Shown in pieces: positions 1 through 9,298 of a stretch of 64,000 nt of DNA. Position 1 is the first letter of the stretch. The number at the start of each line of letters is the position of its first letter. The DNA is taken from contig JAAERX010000027.1 in assembly GCA_024229935.1 (NCBI GenBank), positions 92,968 through 156,967 of the forward strand, in the 5' to 3' direction. The DNA comes from Gammaproteobacteria bacterium. GTDB lineage: Bacteria; Pseudomonadota; Gammaproteobacteria; Steroidobacterales; GCA-2729495. The notes below the pieces were generated by a model. That model searched no databases and was not told the origin of the DNA. It saw nothing but the letters and a program-made list of their open reading frames with translations. Made by a program: the position numbers and the translations under genes.

Positions 1-990
1 CTCGGCGTAGGCGAAGGCTACATGGATGGCTGGTGGGAGTGTGACCAACTGGATGAAATGATCTGCAGAGCTTTCAGAGCCAATTTTCATCACGACATTC
101 GCCCAATAAAATACCTGCTGTTCACACTCGATGCACGCCTGCGTAACTTGCAACGTAAGACACGAGCTTTTCAGGTAGGTGAACAACATTACGACCTGGG
201 TGATGACCTGTTTCGCGCCATGCTCGATAAACGCATGATTTATAGTTGCGCTTACTGGAAAGATGCCGAAAACCTGAATCAGGCGCAGGAAAATAAGCTA
301 GATCTGATTGCCAGGAAACTGCAGTTTGAACCCGGCACAAAAGTACTCGACATAGGTTGCGGATGGGGTGGCGCACTCAATTATTTTGCAGAAAAATATG
401 GCATTGAGGGCGTCGGTATAACCATTTCTCGCGAGCAGGAACAAACAGCAAAAAACCTTTGCCAGAATCAGGCTGTTGATATTCGGTTACAGGACTATCG
501 CGATCTCAATGAAAAATTTGACCGGGTTTATTCAGTCGGAATGTTTGAACATGTAGGCTATAAAAATTATCGCACCTACATGCAAACGGTATATGACAGT
601 CTAAAACCACATGGGTTATTTCTATTGCATAGCATAGGAGACCGATTCTCAACTAACCGTACCGACCCATGGCTTACTCAATACATATTTCCCAATGGCA
701 TGCTCCCCTCGTCTGCCCAGATAACAACTGCATCTGAAGGCCTTCTTAATATTGAAGACTGGCACAACTTTCCACACGACTACGAACGTACACTGATGTG
801 CTGGTACAACCGTTTTGAGCAGTCCTGGGACTCACTAAAAGAGCACTATGATGAGCGCTTTTTCCGCATGTGGCGCTACTACCTACTTGCCTGTGCCGGA
901 GGGTTTCGAGCGGGAGGCAACCAACTCTGGCAAATTGTATATTCACGTGACGGTGTACCCGGTGGTTATTCCGCCGATAATATTCGCTGA
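1..990 (+). CDS. cfa: Cyclopropane-fatty-acyl-phospholipid synthase, 5'-truncated by window edge
   Basis: Adds a methylene group from S-adenosylmethionine across double bonds of membrane phospholipid acyl chains. The reading frame is open from base 1, and the residues before the first in-window ATG (LGVGEGY, then MDGWWECDQLDE) match the family's conserved N-terminal stretch. The real start therefore lies upstream, and about 60 residues are probably missing. Visible motifs are HYDLGDDLFRAMLD, the YSCAYW substrate region, the SAM-binding loop VLDIGCGWGG and GMFEHVGYKNY. The C-terminus is complete. An exported SDR follows 26 bp downstream on the same strand and may be cotranscribed. Family assignment is firm; the symbol is by homology. 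Confidence 0.93.
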   Translation, partial: LGVGEGYMDGWWECDQLDEMICRAFRANFHHDIRPIKYLLFTLDARLRNLQRKTRAFQVGEQHYDLGDDLFRAMLDKRMIYSCAYWKDAENLNQAQENKLDLIARKLQFEPGTKVLDIGCGWGGALNYFAEKYGIEGVGITISREQEQTAKNLCQNQAVDIRLQDYRDLNEKFDRVYSVGMFEHVGYKNYRTYMQTVYDSLKPHGLFLLHSIGDRFSTNRTDPWLTQYIFPNGMLPSSAQITTASEGLLNIEDWHNFPHDYERTLMCWYNRFEQSWDSLKEHYDERFFRMWRYYLLACAGGFRAGGNQLWQIVYSRDGVPGGYSADNIR

Positions 991-1016
991 ACAGATATCT
1001 ATAACAGGAATCCGCT

Positions 1017-2036
1017 ATGACTAAACCACTTAATCGTCGTCAGATCCTGCAAATAACACCCGCACTAATTGCAGCACCCTATGCAGCCAGCCTTACAGGT
1101 TGCACATCAGAAGACCCCCTACGACCTCCCGGAGTACCCATTAGTCCCTTTGGCGCCAATAGCACCGCTGAAGAAGTAACAGCAGGACTTGATCTGAGTG
1201 ACAAACTGGTTCTTGTTACAGGCTGTAACTCAGGTATAGGTTATGAAACCATGAGGGTTCTGGCGCTACGTGGAGCCCATGTGCTCGGTGCAGCGCGCAC
1301 CGCTGAAAAGGCGACAGCAGCCTGCGATAGCGTGACCGGCCAAGCCACACCCCTAGTCATCGAACTGACTGAGTTTAATTCCATTGTTACTGCCACTGAT
1401 CAGATACGCGCCATGGGTAAGCCGCTCGACATATTAATCTGTAATGCCGGAATCATGGAGCTACCCGAACTCAACCAGGTCAATGGCATAGAAAGACAGT
1501 TCTATGTCAATCACCTTGGTCATTTTGTGCTGGTCAATCGACTGCTGGCAGAAGTTATAGCTGCCCCACAGGGTCGCATCGTTAATGTCAGCAGTGGCCA
1601 GGCAACACGCAACGCGCCTGATGAGGGCATCCAGTTTGACAACCTGTCAGGTGAACAGGGTTACGACCCTGCCATAGCGTATGGGCAATCAAAGCTGGCC
1701 AATGTGCTCTTTACCCTGGAACTTGCAAAGCGTCTGGAAGGTACTAATGCAACAGCTAATGCACTGCGACCCGGGGTAATACCCACCAACCTGGGAAGAC
1801 ACATGCCCCGCTGGAAGGTTGTTGCACTGGAAACCGTTGGCAAACTATTCACCAAAACAATTAGCCAGGGTGCTGCCACGACCTGTTATGTCGCCACTGC
1901 ACCTGCCTTAAGTGAGACCAGCGGGTACTTTTTTGATCACTGCAATCCAGTTTTTGCGGGTGGTTATACGGAAGACACTGAGATGGCTAAAGAACTCTGG
2001 GCCACATCAGAACAACTGGTTGCTGGCTATATCTGA
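1017..2036 (+). CDS. Exported short-chain dehydrogenase/reductase (Tat/lipoprotein-like N-terminus)
   Basis: A 339-residue NAD(P)-dependent oxidoreductase of the SDR superfamily, closest in style to retinol-dehydrogenase-like SDRs. The Rossmann motif TGCNSGIG, the NAG motif (ICNAGIM), the catalytic Ser region (NVSSG) and the YGQSK catalytic Tyr/Lys are all present. Unusually, the N-terminus has NRRQILQ followed by a hydrophobic stretch and a lipobox-like LTGC near residue 29, suggesting Tat export and lipid anchoring. An AGGAA ribosome site lies before the ATG. Its end overlaps the convergent MATE gene by 10 bp. The substrate is unknown. A second SDR with a signal peptide is encoded at 6219. 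Confidence 0.88.
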   Translation: MTKPLNRRQILQITPALIAAPYAASLTGCTSEDPLRPPGVPISPFGANSTAEEVTAGLDLSDKLVLVTGCNSGIGYETMRVLALRGAHVLGAARTAEKATAACDSVTGQATPLVIELTEFNSIVTATDQIRAMGKPLDILICNAGIMELPELNQVNGIERQFYVNHLGHFVLVNRLLAEVIAAPQGRIVNVSSGQATRNAPDEGIQFDNLSGEQGYDPAIAYGQSKLANVLFTLELAKRLEGTNATANALRPGVIPTNLGRHMPRWKVVALETVGKLFTKTISQGAATTCYVATAPALSETSGYFFDHCNPVFAGGYTEDTEMAKELWATSEQLVAGYI

Positions 2037-3376
2037 AGCTTTTCAGCGCCATGCACACGTATATTTCGGCCCAACCAGAGATAGGCTAAAACACCTACAA
2101 GAATATTAGATACTGCTGCAGCCACAAAAATTCCATTTAGCCCAAGGGACATCACTCCAAGTAAGGCCAGGGGCAGAAAAACCACAAGTGCACGTAGCGC
2201 AGAGATAATTACACCGGGGAATGGATAACCCACACCATTAAAAGCAGCACAAACAGACATTACTACACCGTAGCCACCATAACTAATAGACATGATCCAC
2301 AAATAATCAATGGCAACGGCCTGGATTGATTCAGTTTCACTAAATAACCCTGTCAATGGGTCAGCAAGTAACATAAAAATAATTGCCAAACTTACTCCAT
2401 AAGCTATACAAAATTTTCCTATAACACGACGTGCCTCATCCAAGCGGCTCACTTTTCCTGCCGCAAAGTTCTGCCCCATAAACGGGCTCGTAACAGCTGA
2501 CATGGCATAAAATGCTATAAGTGCAATTGGTTCAATCCTAATGGCAACACCAAAACCGGCCACTGCATCAATACCGAAAGTAGCAACCATCGCAACAATA
2601 ATGGCATTTGAAAACGGCACAATGGTATTGGTAAGCATTGCAGGCAAACCCACATGCAGCATACGTTTCCATGAGTCCAGAATGTTCACAAAGGCAGTAA
2701 AAGGAGTTGCAAAGGCCCGCAGACTTATATGCAAATAGGTCAGCGTACCTGCCAGCACAATTATATTAGCCGACAGCGTTGCCAATGCGGCACCTGCCAT
2801 TTCAAGTCTGGGAAATCCAAACAAACCAAAAATCATAATTGGATCGAGTATCGCATTAATAATTGCGGCGATAACAATGATCTTTCCTTCAAGCATCGTG
2901 TTACCACGTGCACGCATTGAAGCAAGTGCAATCCAGGAAATTGCTGATGCTGGCACTGACCAGTACCAAATGCTCATGTACTCTGTGACAAGTGGCATCA
3001 GTTCATCAGTAGCACCCAGCAGCGGAAATATAATGTCAATACTCAATAAACCAAACTGACAAATTACAAACGTAACTATCCCAGCTAACATTGCCGTGTC
3101 TGTTGTTTGCCGCCGGGCACTTTGCTGGTCACCCTTACCTACAGCCCTTGAAACAGTCGAGGCAGCACCCGCCTCAAAACCAATAATGACACTCGTCAAT
3201 AACCAGAGCACAGGGAAACAGAAGCTAATTGCAGCAAGGTGCATATCACCTAATTGCGACAGGAAGAATAAATCCACTGCATCAAAAGAAATGATGGCAA
3301 TAAGACCCAACGCCATGGGCGTAGCCTGACGTCGCAGATGAGCAGGGACTGGCCCATTAGTCAGGTCAGATGACAA
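2027..3376 (-). CDS. MATE-family multidrug/Na+ antiporter
   Basis: A polytopic inner-membrane transporter of the MATE family (about 12 helices, 449 residues from the start chosen here), expected to export cationic drugs or metabolites using a Na+ or H+ gradient. Family signatures include an N-terminal LTNGPVPAHLRRQATPMA segment, FLSQLGD, GAASTVSRAVGKGD and MRARGNTMLEGK. The frame is open up to an ATG at 3466, but the extra 30 residues look non-homologous. A TTG at 3376 is preceded by TTGAGGAAATATAC, a well-placed Shine-Dalgarno, so that start is preferred. It is convergent with the SDR gene at 1017, overlapping by 10 bp. Confidence 0.9.
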   Translation of the reverse strand: MSSDLTNGPVPAHLRRQATPMALGLIAIISFDAVDLFFLSQLGDMHLAAISFCFPVLWLLTSVIIGFEAGAASTVSRAVGKGDQQSARRQTTDTAMLAGIVTFVICQFGLLSIDIIFPLLGATDELMPLVTEYMSIWYWSVPASAISWIALASMRARGNTMLEGKIIVIAAIINAILDPIMIFGLFGFPRLEMAGAALATLSANIIVLAGTLTYLHISLRAFATPFTAFVNILDSWKRMLHVGLPAMLTNTIVPFSNAIIVAMVATFGIDAVAGFGVAIRIEPIALIAFYAMSAVTSPFMGQNFAAGKVSRLDEARRVIGKFCIAYGVSLAIIFMLLADPLTGLFSETESIQAVAIDYLWIMSISYGGYGVVMSVCAAFNGVGYPFPGVIISALRALVVFLPLALLGVMSLGLNGIFVAAAVSNILVGVLAYLWLGRNIRVHGAEKLQI

Positions 3377-3554
3377 GTATATTTCCTCAAGATTAAAACC
3401 AGAGCCGATCCAGCCCAAGTGGGTGTATTGTCTACTAAATCGCACCAGACCCCAATGGCTGCCCACCTCCCGGACACGCTCGGTTTTACGCTATCGTTAA
3501 GTAATATGAGTGGTAGATTAGTCGGTAATGTTCAAACAGCTGGAGCCATAAGTC

Positions 3555-4556
3555 ATGACAACAATTTCCAAACTGAGTCTGCTGCTAGGAACAGCCACCC
3601 TGCTCTTCATTACCGGTTGTGTAACATCAGGAGGGGCCTCCACCCAGGCTGATGATGTTGCCAAAGGCCGTGAACAAATGATTCGAGCTTTTGATGCCGC
3701 CTGGGTCAGAGTCATTGCCAGTGGTAAATACCAAGAGGTACTAAATGAAGAGCCCGCCTACGAACCTGGGCTCTCTAATACCTATGTAGTACGTATGGCT
3801 GACTGCCTGCCCCTGCCGGACCTGACACCTTACCCGGAAAACCCTACCGGCCTGCTTAAAAAGGTGCTTGATACCGGCAAAATACGCAGGCTCGGACAGA
3901 ATGTACCCAGTACCCGTGCAGATTCTTCTTATTACTTTTCAGGTATTGGTGACAAGTATTTTCAGGCCATGCTGGATGAAATCGGGACTCACTATGGAGT
4001 AAAGATCAGCTATACGACTGTTCTGGCACAACCCGGCAGACTCGCAAGCACCTCTTATTTAATAGATGATGAAGTGGATATCGTGTCACAACTGAATGCT
4101 ACGGGCGGTCGCACCCAGAACCTCCGCAGACGTATCTCAAGACGCTTTACCTGCACCATGCTCGCCTCTAGTCAGTTTATTCATATACCAGAGAGCAGCA
4201 CACTGACCAACGAAATAAATAACCTAAGTGATTTGATAGCCCGACCTGATGTGCGGGTCTGTGCAGGCCCGCTGACAACCCAGACTGCCAAGTCTTTCAT
4301 GCCAAATCACAAGGTAACCACACGTTATATTTCTGATATTGCAGAGTGTGATGAACAGGTCAAAAAAGGCAAAGCAGATGTAATTATGAATCCCCTACCG
4401 AACCTCGATATGGCAAAGGTACCCGGATATAAATCACTGCACACATTAATTGTGGCGGGCACCCCATTGTGGGTAGCCCAAGAGGGTATCGTATGTGATA
4501 TCCCACCTGCAAGGGGCAAAGGTGAAAATGAATGCCGCGAAATAGATCCGCTATAA
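3555..4556 (+). CDS. Lipoprotein resembling a periplasmic solute-binding protein
   Basis: A 333-residue protein with a lipoprotein signal (hydrophobic core then ITGC near residue 22). The mature part resembles family 3 extracellular solute-binding proteins: a segment starting near KIRRLGQNVPSTRADSSYY, then DKYFQAMLDEIGTHYGVKI, and a second lobe with DVRVCAGPLTTQTAKSF and KGKADVIMNP. No ABC transporter permease or ATPase gene is adjacent, so it may be an orphan sensor or binding protein. The ligand is unknown. A GGAG ribosome site precedes the ATG. A small-ORF candidate and a terminator follow. Confidence 0.6.
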   Translation: MTTISKLSLLLGTATLLFITGCVTSGGASTQADDVAKGREQMIRAFDAAWVRVIASGKYQEVLNEEPAYEPGLSNTYVVRMADCLPLPDLTPYPENPTGLLKKVLDTGKIRRLGQNVPSTRADSSYYFSGIGDKYFQAMLDEIGTHYGVKISYTTVLAQPGRLASTSYLIDDEVDIVSQLNATGGRTQNLRRRISRRFTCTMLASSQFIHIPESSTLTNEINNLSDLIARPDVRVCAGPLTTQTAKSFMPNHKVTTRYISDIAECDEQVKKGKADVIMNPLPNLDMAKVPGYKSLHTLIVAGTPLWVAQEGIVCDIPPARGKGENECREIDPL

Positions 4557-4629
4557 CAGGGCTGGACTTTTTATCCGGTTCTGCAATACTGACCGCATTG
4601 TTCAGCAACAACACAAGGAGGTGATCTAA

Positions 4630-4707
4630 ATGTCTAGTGAGACTGCAAGTGAGTCGTATCAACCTGGGTGCATTGGTCTTATGAGGGAGCAACCTTCTCT
4701 GTGCTGA
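4630..4707 (+). CDS. Candidate 25-residue peptide gene
   Basis: An ATG at 4630 is preceded by AAGGAGGTGATCTAA, almost an exact complement of the 16S rRNA 3' end. It opens a 25-codon frame beginning MSSETASESY, containing PGCIGL and ending in PSLC before TGA. An intrinsic terminator follows 50 bp later, so the unit could be a short transcript for a peptide or a leader. I do not recognise the peptide. The two cysteines, one at the very C-terminus, are notable. The evidence is only the ribosome site and the context. Confidence 0.35.
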   Translation: MSSETASESYQPGCIGLMREQPSLC

Positions 4708-4759
4708 CACACCATATCAGTTGATATAAAAGAGGTTGAATCGATTCGATCTCACGGAA

Positions 4760-4790
4760 GGCCGCAGTAATGCGGCCTTTCTTTATTTTA
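4760..4790 (+). terminator. Rho-independent terminator
   Basis: The stem GGCCGCA/TGCGGCC (7 bp, loop GTAA) is followed by TTTCTTTATTTTA. It lies downstream of the solute-binding-like gene and the small-ORF candidate and should end that transcript. Confidence 0.8.
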
Positions 4791-5054
4791 TACCTTCTTT
4801 TTTATACTGCACGCTGAATAACAGCACTCAACTTATCGATAATTTGGATAACTCTGAGCAGAGAGCCGTTTTGACCGATACACTCGGTAGTAACGTCAGC
4901 CTTAGAATTGTTTTGTTTGCGCTTGGTCATATGCATTAAGCTACTGTTCCAGCACATCCAACAATACCTCGCCAGTAGCACCAGAAGGTGGTTTTGTTCC
5001 AATAGCGGTGGCAAGCATCAATGCTAACAGGGGCATTTAATAGTTACAGAAAAT

Positions 5055-6035
5055 CTACCTGTACCTGAGACGCTTACAATAGTTCACTTCACACACATCG
5101 CAGCGTGCATCTGCAATACAGATATTACTGAGCTCCTTGTCACCAAAGATACGCAATAGACTCTCTATATAGTGCACACCTTTACCAGACCTTTTAGCTA
5201 ACTCAAGAATCAACAAAGGCACCTCATCTACTTGAGGAGTTACATGACGCAGGCCAAAGCGGCCTGGCCCAAACATAATGGCAAGCAATTCATCCGTTAC
5301 CTCAGTCTTGATTACATCATCACCCGCAGCACTAATTAAGTGTTTAACATCAACCTTATGGCGCATCAGAGTCTGCTCAATCTGTGCTAAAAGTTCCACA
5401 GGGTTGGCCCAAGCCTGATTCGGTCTGAACCAGTAATACGCCTGCACCATGCCACCACCTACCAGACTGGTCAGATCTTCAAATTCTTCACGGGCAAAAA
5501 ACCGCTCCTGTAGTTCAGGTGCAAAGAAAGTCTTAATGGCATCACGACTGACTCGGGTAGGCCCCATCTTGCCATTGGGCTGTCCGTCATAACGCGGATG
5601 CCAGTGCAATAACACAAACTCACCATCAGGTGCCAATGCCTTAAGCACACAGGCACGATAAGCATCATGCCGCACTGTATCCATGTTGTGTAACAAACCA
5701 TGATCCAGTACTAGGTCGTACTGTACTGGTGGCTCCCAGTCAGTAATATCAGCAACTACAGGGGTAATAGAAACCCCCGCAGCCTCTGCTCGCTGCTGAG
5801 TATACTCAAGTGCTTTAGGTACAAAATCGAGGCTGGTCACATCCCAACCCTGCTCGGCCAGAAATACTGAATCTGTACCACCACCACAACCTATATCCAG
5901 TGCCTTACCTGGCTTACGTCGACGACATATCTCGGCCAGAAATAAAGAGGGTTCCCCATGTGCCCAGGGCAGATCTTCCCAGCCCTTAGCCCAATCATAG
6001 GTTGAGGTAAAGGTGTCTCTCTCATGTGTACTCAT
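5055..6035 (-). CDS. SAM-dependent class I methyltransferase with Cys-rich C-terminal tail
   Basis: A 326-residue protein. The N-terminal two thirds is a class I methyltransferase resembling the thiopurine/tellurite methyltransferase-like group: WAHGEPS start region, SAM loop ALDIGCGGGTDSVFLA, acidic end of strand 2 (SLDFV) and DLVLDHGLLHNM. The rest is an extension ending in CIADARCDVCEVNYC, with Cys at 306, 312, 315 and 320. That spacing could bind a metal, but I recognise no known domain. The substrate is unknown. It is transcribed away from the SDR at 6219. Confidence 0.75.
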   Translation of the reverse strand: MSTHERDTFTSTYDWAKGWEDLPWAHGEPSLFLAEICRRRKPGKALDIGCGGGTDSVFLAEQGWDVTSLDFVPKALEYTQQRAEAAGVSITPVVADITDWEPPVQYDLVLDHGLLHNMDTVRHDAYRACVLKALAPDGEFVLLHWHPRYDGQPNGKMGPTRVSRDAIKTFFAPELQERFFAREEFEDLTSLVGGGMVQAYYWFRPNQAWANPVELLAQIEQTLMRHKVDVKHLISAAGDDVIKTEVTDELLAIMFGPGRFGLRHVTPQVDEVPLLILELAKRSGKGVHYIESLLRIFGDKELSNICIADARCDVCEVNYCKRLRYR

Positions 6036-6218
6036 AACCGTACTCGTATAGTTGTTATTGGCAGGCGACTTCTACCTTAGTTTGCCATGTCTGGGCATTC
6101 ATACGACAAATCTGGCCCACCAATTATGCACAGAGTGGACAAACAGGACCCTATACTGACTATGTGGACGGCGCTTGATAAGCTGCTGGGGAGCAATAAC
6201 CTATCAGGGAATCGAACC

Positions 6219-7100
6219 ATGCTGAGCTCTATCTCTACCCGTCCACTTGCCCTTGTTGCGCTACTCACTGTATTGACCAGCCTGGCATTACCAGACAGTA
6301 GTTTTGCTGGCGGCCACAACAAGGCGCCTAAAACCAAAAAACCTGTTCAGCTAGACCCAACTCTGCGCAGCGACATTACCGGTACGGTGCTGATCACCGG
6401 TGCCAATCGAGGCATTGGTCTGCAACTTGCTACCAATTACGCCAAACGTGGCTGGACTGTTATTGCCACTGCACGTAAACCTAAAAAAGCTGATGATCTA
6501 AATGCATTAGCCAAGGCTCATGAGAATGTCTCTGTTGAATATATGGACCTACTCGATCATAAGGGCATCGACAAGCTGGCGAACAAACTTAAAGATATAC
6601 CCATAGATGTGCTATTAAATAATGCAGCCATGCTTGGCGATCCAGCTGAACAGGACTTCGGCACACTGGACTACAAATTGATGCAACAAATCTATGCCGT
6701 TAATACAGTTGGCACCATGAAGATGTCTGAAGCCTTCTTCGAACACGTAGCTGCCAGCGAGCAGAAAAAGATTGTTGCTATTACCAGCCTGCAGGCCTCC
6801 ATAGGTGCCATGCGCGAACCACTCATACCTTTCTATAAAATGAGTAAAACTGCTCTGAACATGGGCATGAAATCCACATCCAAGCGAGTCAAACGCAAGA
6901 AAGTTACAGTAGCTCTGATTTCACCCGGTGCGGTGGATACACGCATGATGAATTCAGCTCTTGATCATGCAGGCGTTAAAGGAAACTTTCTAATCACGCC
7001 TCAGGAAAGCGCAGAAGCGGTCATCAATATTATTGACCAGTATAATCTCAAAATGACCGGCACCTTCATGTCACATCGTGGTGATGTGATCCCTTGGTAA
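6219..7100 (+). CDS. Secreted short-chain dehydrogenase
   Basis: An SDR-family oxidoreductase with Rossmann motif TGANRGIG, NNAA (LLNNAAML), a Ser region (ITSLQ) and the catalytic YKMSK. The frame is open from 6087, but an ATG at 6219 has AGGGA about 8 bases upstream and begins a clean Sec signal peptide (hydrophobic LALVALLTVLTSLAL, likely cut after SFA). That start, giving 293 residues, is preferred. An exported SDR is unusual because NAD(P)H is cytosolic. An anchored hydrolase gene follows 30 bp downstream and is probably cotranscribed. Confidence 0.82.
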   Translation: MLSSISTRPLALVALLTVLTSLALPDSSFAGGHNKAPKTKKPVQLDPTLRSDITGTVLITGANRGIGLQLATNYAKRGWTVIATARKPKKADDLNALAKAHENVSVEYMDLLDHKGIDKLANKLKDIPIDVLLNNAAMLGDPAEQDFGTLDYKLMQQIYAVNTVGTMKMSEAFFEHVAASEQKKIVAITSLQASIGAMREPLIPFYKMSKTALNMGMKSTSKRVKRKKVTVALISPGAVDTRMMNSALDHAGVKGNFLITPQESAEAVINIIDQYNLKMTGTFMSHRGDVIPW

Positions 7101-7130
7101 ATAAGTTTTAGAACACCCAAAGAAAACATT

Positions 7131-7874
7131 ATGAAACTACGTTGGAAAATTTTGCTTGGCATAGTCTTAATCCTCACTCTGGGTATAGGCTATTATTTTA
7201 CTATCGACAAACAAGACCGGGTCTCACAGGCCACATCAGAAGCCCTGGCGGCACTTGAGTCTGATGAACAAGTGACAGTCACCGAGGGCGAATGGATAGT
7301 CTTTACACCAAGCACAGGTAAACCTTCCAAGGGCTTAATTTTCTACCCAGGCGGTGAAGTTGATGAACGTGGTTACGCACTACCATTACATGAAATAGCA
7401 GCCGCAGGTTATCTCGTTGTGCTGGTGCCCATGCCATTGCAATTGGCTATATTCGCACCGGACAAAGCCAGTGAAGTTATTGCTGCTTACCCTGAAATTA
7501 ATACCTGGGCTATTGCAGGTCATTCCCTAGGTGGTTCTATGGCAGCACGCTATGCTTTTCATCACCCGGACAATATAGCTGGACTTATTATGTGGGATGC
7601 CTACCCGGCTGACGACATGACAGAAAGCACTTTAGCAGTACGCATGATTCACCGCTCAGATACTACGGGTGCACCGCCTGAGGAATACACGCCCCAACTA
7701 TACCGGTTACCAAAGCAAACGGATTTTGTACCACTGGAAGGTGGACAGCATTTAAATTTTGGTAACTTTATTGCTGGCCGGATGTATCGTAATGAACCGA
7801 CACCGGAACTTGACCCATCACAGCAACGTATTAGGGCAGTATCCGCTTCCACAGAATTCTTACGTACTCTATGA
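7131..7874 (+). CDS. Membrane-anchored alpha/beta hydrolase
   Basis: A 247-residue serine hydrolase with an N-terminal membrane anchor (residues about 5-25) and the alpha/beta hydrolase fold. The nucleophile elbow is GHSLGG, and a late His in GGQHLNFG fits the catalytic triad. It resembles the family of small anchored hydrolases whose fold begins GLIFYPGGEVD. The protein encoded at 8576 has the same architecture and is probably a paralogue. The substrate is unknown, with a carboxyl ester most likely by family. It sits 30 bp after the secreted SDR. Confidence 0.78.
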   Translation: MKLRWKILLGIVLILTLGIGYYFTIDKQDRVSQATSEALAALESDEQVTVTEGEWIVFTPSTGKPSKGLIFYPGGEVDERGYALPLHEIAAAGYLVVLVPMPLQLAIFAPDKASEVIAAYPEINTWAIAGHSLGGSMAARYAFHHPDNIAGLIMWDAYPADDMTESTLAVRMIHRSDTTGAPPEEYTPQLYRLPKQTDFVPLEGGQHLNFGNFIAGRMYRNEPTPELDPSQQRIRAVSASTEFLRTL

Positions 7875-7890
7875 AGTAAATACAGCTAGA

Positions 7891-8358
7891 TCAGTGGTCA
7901 TGCTTGTGGCCATGACTATGGCCGTGACTATGGCCATGACTATCTGATTTTTTGCCTGAATCTTTCTCGGGTTTATCATGTGCATGCGAGTGCGAGTGTC
8001 CATGTACATGCTCACGCACTATTTTACCCACCCCACCAGCCTGCTCATTCTGGCTATGACCATGCCCCTTATCATGTGACTGTTCAGTTGCTGTAGAAGG
8101 GCCGTCATGCTTGTGTTCTGCATGCGCGACTGGTGAATCCAGCGTATGTGCAAACTTTGGCCTGATAAAAGGCTTCTTTGGAGTATCGTCAGAATTACGC
8201 CAGCCCTTGCCCTTTAAATGAAACGCGGGTGCGGACAGCAGTTTTTCTAACTCTGGCTGACCGCACTCAGGACAATCTGTCAGTGGATCTGCACCCAGCT
8301 TTTGCAGCATATCAAAGCTATGGCCGCAGGCCTGGCAACTGTAATCAAAAATAGGCAT
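7891..8358 (-). CDS. FmdB-family zinc ribbon protein with His-rich tail
   Basis: The first about 45 residues form an FmdB-type zinc ribbon (MPIFDYSCQACGHSF start; Cys 8, 11, 29 and 32 in two CxxC knuckles). FmdB proteins are usually 70-110 residues and regulatory or unknown. This one is 155 residues because of a C-terminal tail with about 20 histidines in HGHSHGH-type runs. The tail suggests metal (Ni, Zn or Co) binding or storage. The DNA encoding it is a low-complexity CATGG/CATGA repeat. It is convergent with the hydrolase at 7131. Confidence 0.85.
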   Translation of the reverse strand: MPIFDYSCQACGHSFDMLQKLGADPLTDCPECGQPELEKLLSAPAFHLKGKGWRNSDDTPKKPFIRPKFAHTLDSPVAHAEHKHDGPSTATEQSHDKGHGHSQNEQAGGVGKIVREHVHGHSHSHAHDKPEKDSGKKSDSHGHSHGHSHGHKHDH

Positions 8359-8575
8359 AGGACTCTCAGATCCTTAAATAAAGCCAACATCATTTGTATG
8401 GCACTTAGGGTGGAGAAGGATAGCAGCTTTTAGGTTGCCCTGAACCCCACAAACCTATTCTTTGGCAGCCAAATTGACTATGCAACAGAACTCCAGCATA
8501 AGCATCACTTCACTATTCACGTTTGCCCTACACAATGCTAGGCTATAATCATCACGAGTACGCATGAGCTAAGTA

Positions 8576-9298
8576 ATGGTTAAAACGCTCTCCTTGTTAT
8601 TTCTCGGATTATTATCCTGTTGCATCATATTGTTATTTGTCTGGTATCAGATTGACGGCATCCCTGCCGATAGCTCAGAAAATTACATGTCAGGAGACGG
8701 GTTTACCGCCATCAAAGAAAATGATGGCAGCCTTTTATTTACGCCTGTCACAAGCAATGGTTACGGCATCGTTATTATGCATGGCGCACTCATACTTCCA
8801 AAGAGCTATACAAAAAGTGCCGCTTATTTTGCTCAGCTTGGCTACACCGTTTATGTACCTAATGGTCTGGCCCGCATGTCCATAGCAATCATTGCAGATA
8901 CAGCAGAAAAAATTAACAACTCTACTATTGAAGAATGGTTTTTTGTTGGTCATTCCATGGGCGGTATGGCCAGCCTTGAGATTGTTTCCAACCACCATAT
9001 TGAAGCCAAAGCCATCGCACTATGGGCTACAAGCATACCCATTGATTACAGTGATATAGAAGCTCCTATCCTGTTTATCTGGGGTGATAACGATGGGCTG
9101 CTTCCCGAGGAACGTTTCAGGCACGCCAAAGACAACCTTCCACCCTCTGTTGACTATGTCACACTTAAAGGTGCCAATCACAAAAATTTTGCACTATACA
9201 CACACCAGTTTTTTGATAATGAGGCAACCATTGACTGGATGGAACAAATAGATTTTGCCAATGAAATGACTGCTAACTTCTTCTCTGATCACCTCTAA
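8576..9298 (+). CDS. Membrane-anchored alpha/beta hydrolase (paralogue of the 7131 product)
   Basis: A 240-residue protein with a hydrophobic N-terminal segment (LLFLGLLSCCIILLFVWY) followed by an alpha/beta hydrolase domain. The nucleophile elbow is GHSMGG, the acidic residue is in WGDNDGLLP, and the catalytic His is in ANHKNF. It shares the short-anchor layout of the 7131 product, implying an old duplication. The substrate is unknown. An LLM oxidoreductase gene follows on the same strand. Confidence 0.75.
   Translation: MVKTLSLLFLGLLSCCIILLFVWYQIDGIPADSSENYMSGDGFTAIKENDGSLLFTPVTSNGYGIVIMHGALILPKSYTKSAAYFAQLGYTVYVPNGLARMSIAIIADTAEKINNSTIEEWFFVGHSMGGMASLEIVSNHHIEAKAIALWATSIPIDYSDIEAPILFIWGDNDGLLPEERFRHAKDNLPPSVDYVTLKGANHKNFALYTHQFFDNEATIDWMEQIDFANEMTANFFSDHL

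Larger units (their letters stand above)
4557..5054. other. Intergenic region with small-ORF candidate and terminator
   Basis: This 498-bp gap holds a 25-codon ORF with a near-perfect ribosome site (4630-4707), a short palindrome TATCA-GT-TGATA near 4717-4728 and an intrinsic terminator (4760-4790). The remaining 4791-5054 shows no convincing coding or RNA signal. Longer open frames there lack family resemblance and ribosome sites. Confidence 0.5.

Noticed and set aside
3377..3466. N-terminal 30 residues of the MATE frame from the ATG at 3466
   Set aside because: They do not look like MATE sequence, and a TTG at 3376 has a good ribosome site.
4736..4939. Short open frames after the terminator at 4760
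   Set aside because: They overlap the terminator, have no ribosome site and resemble nothing.
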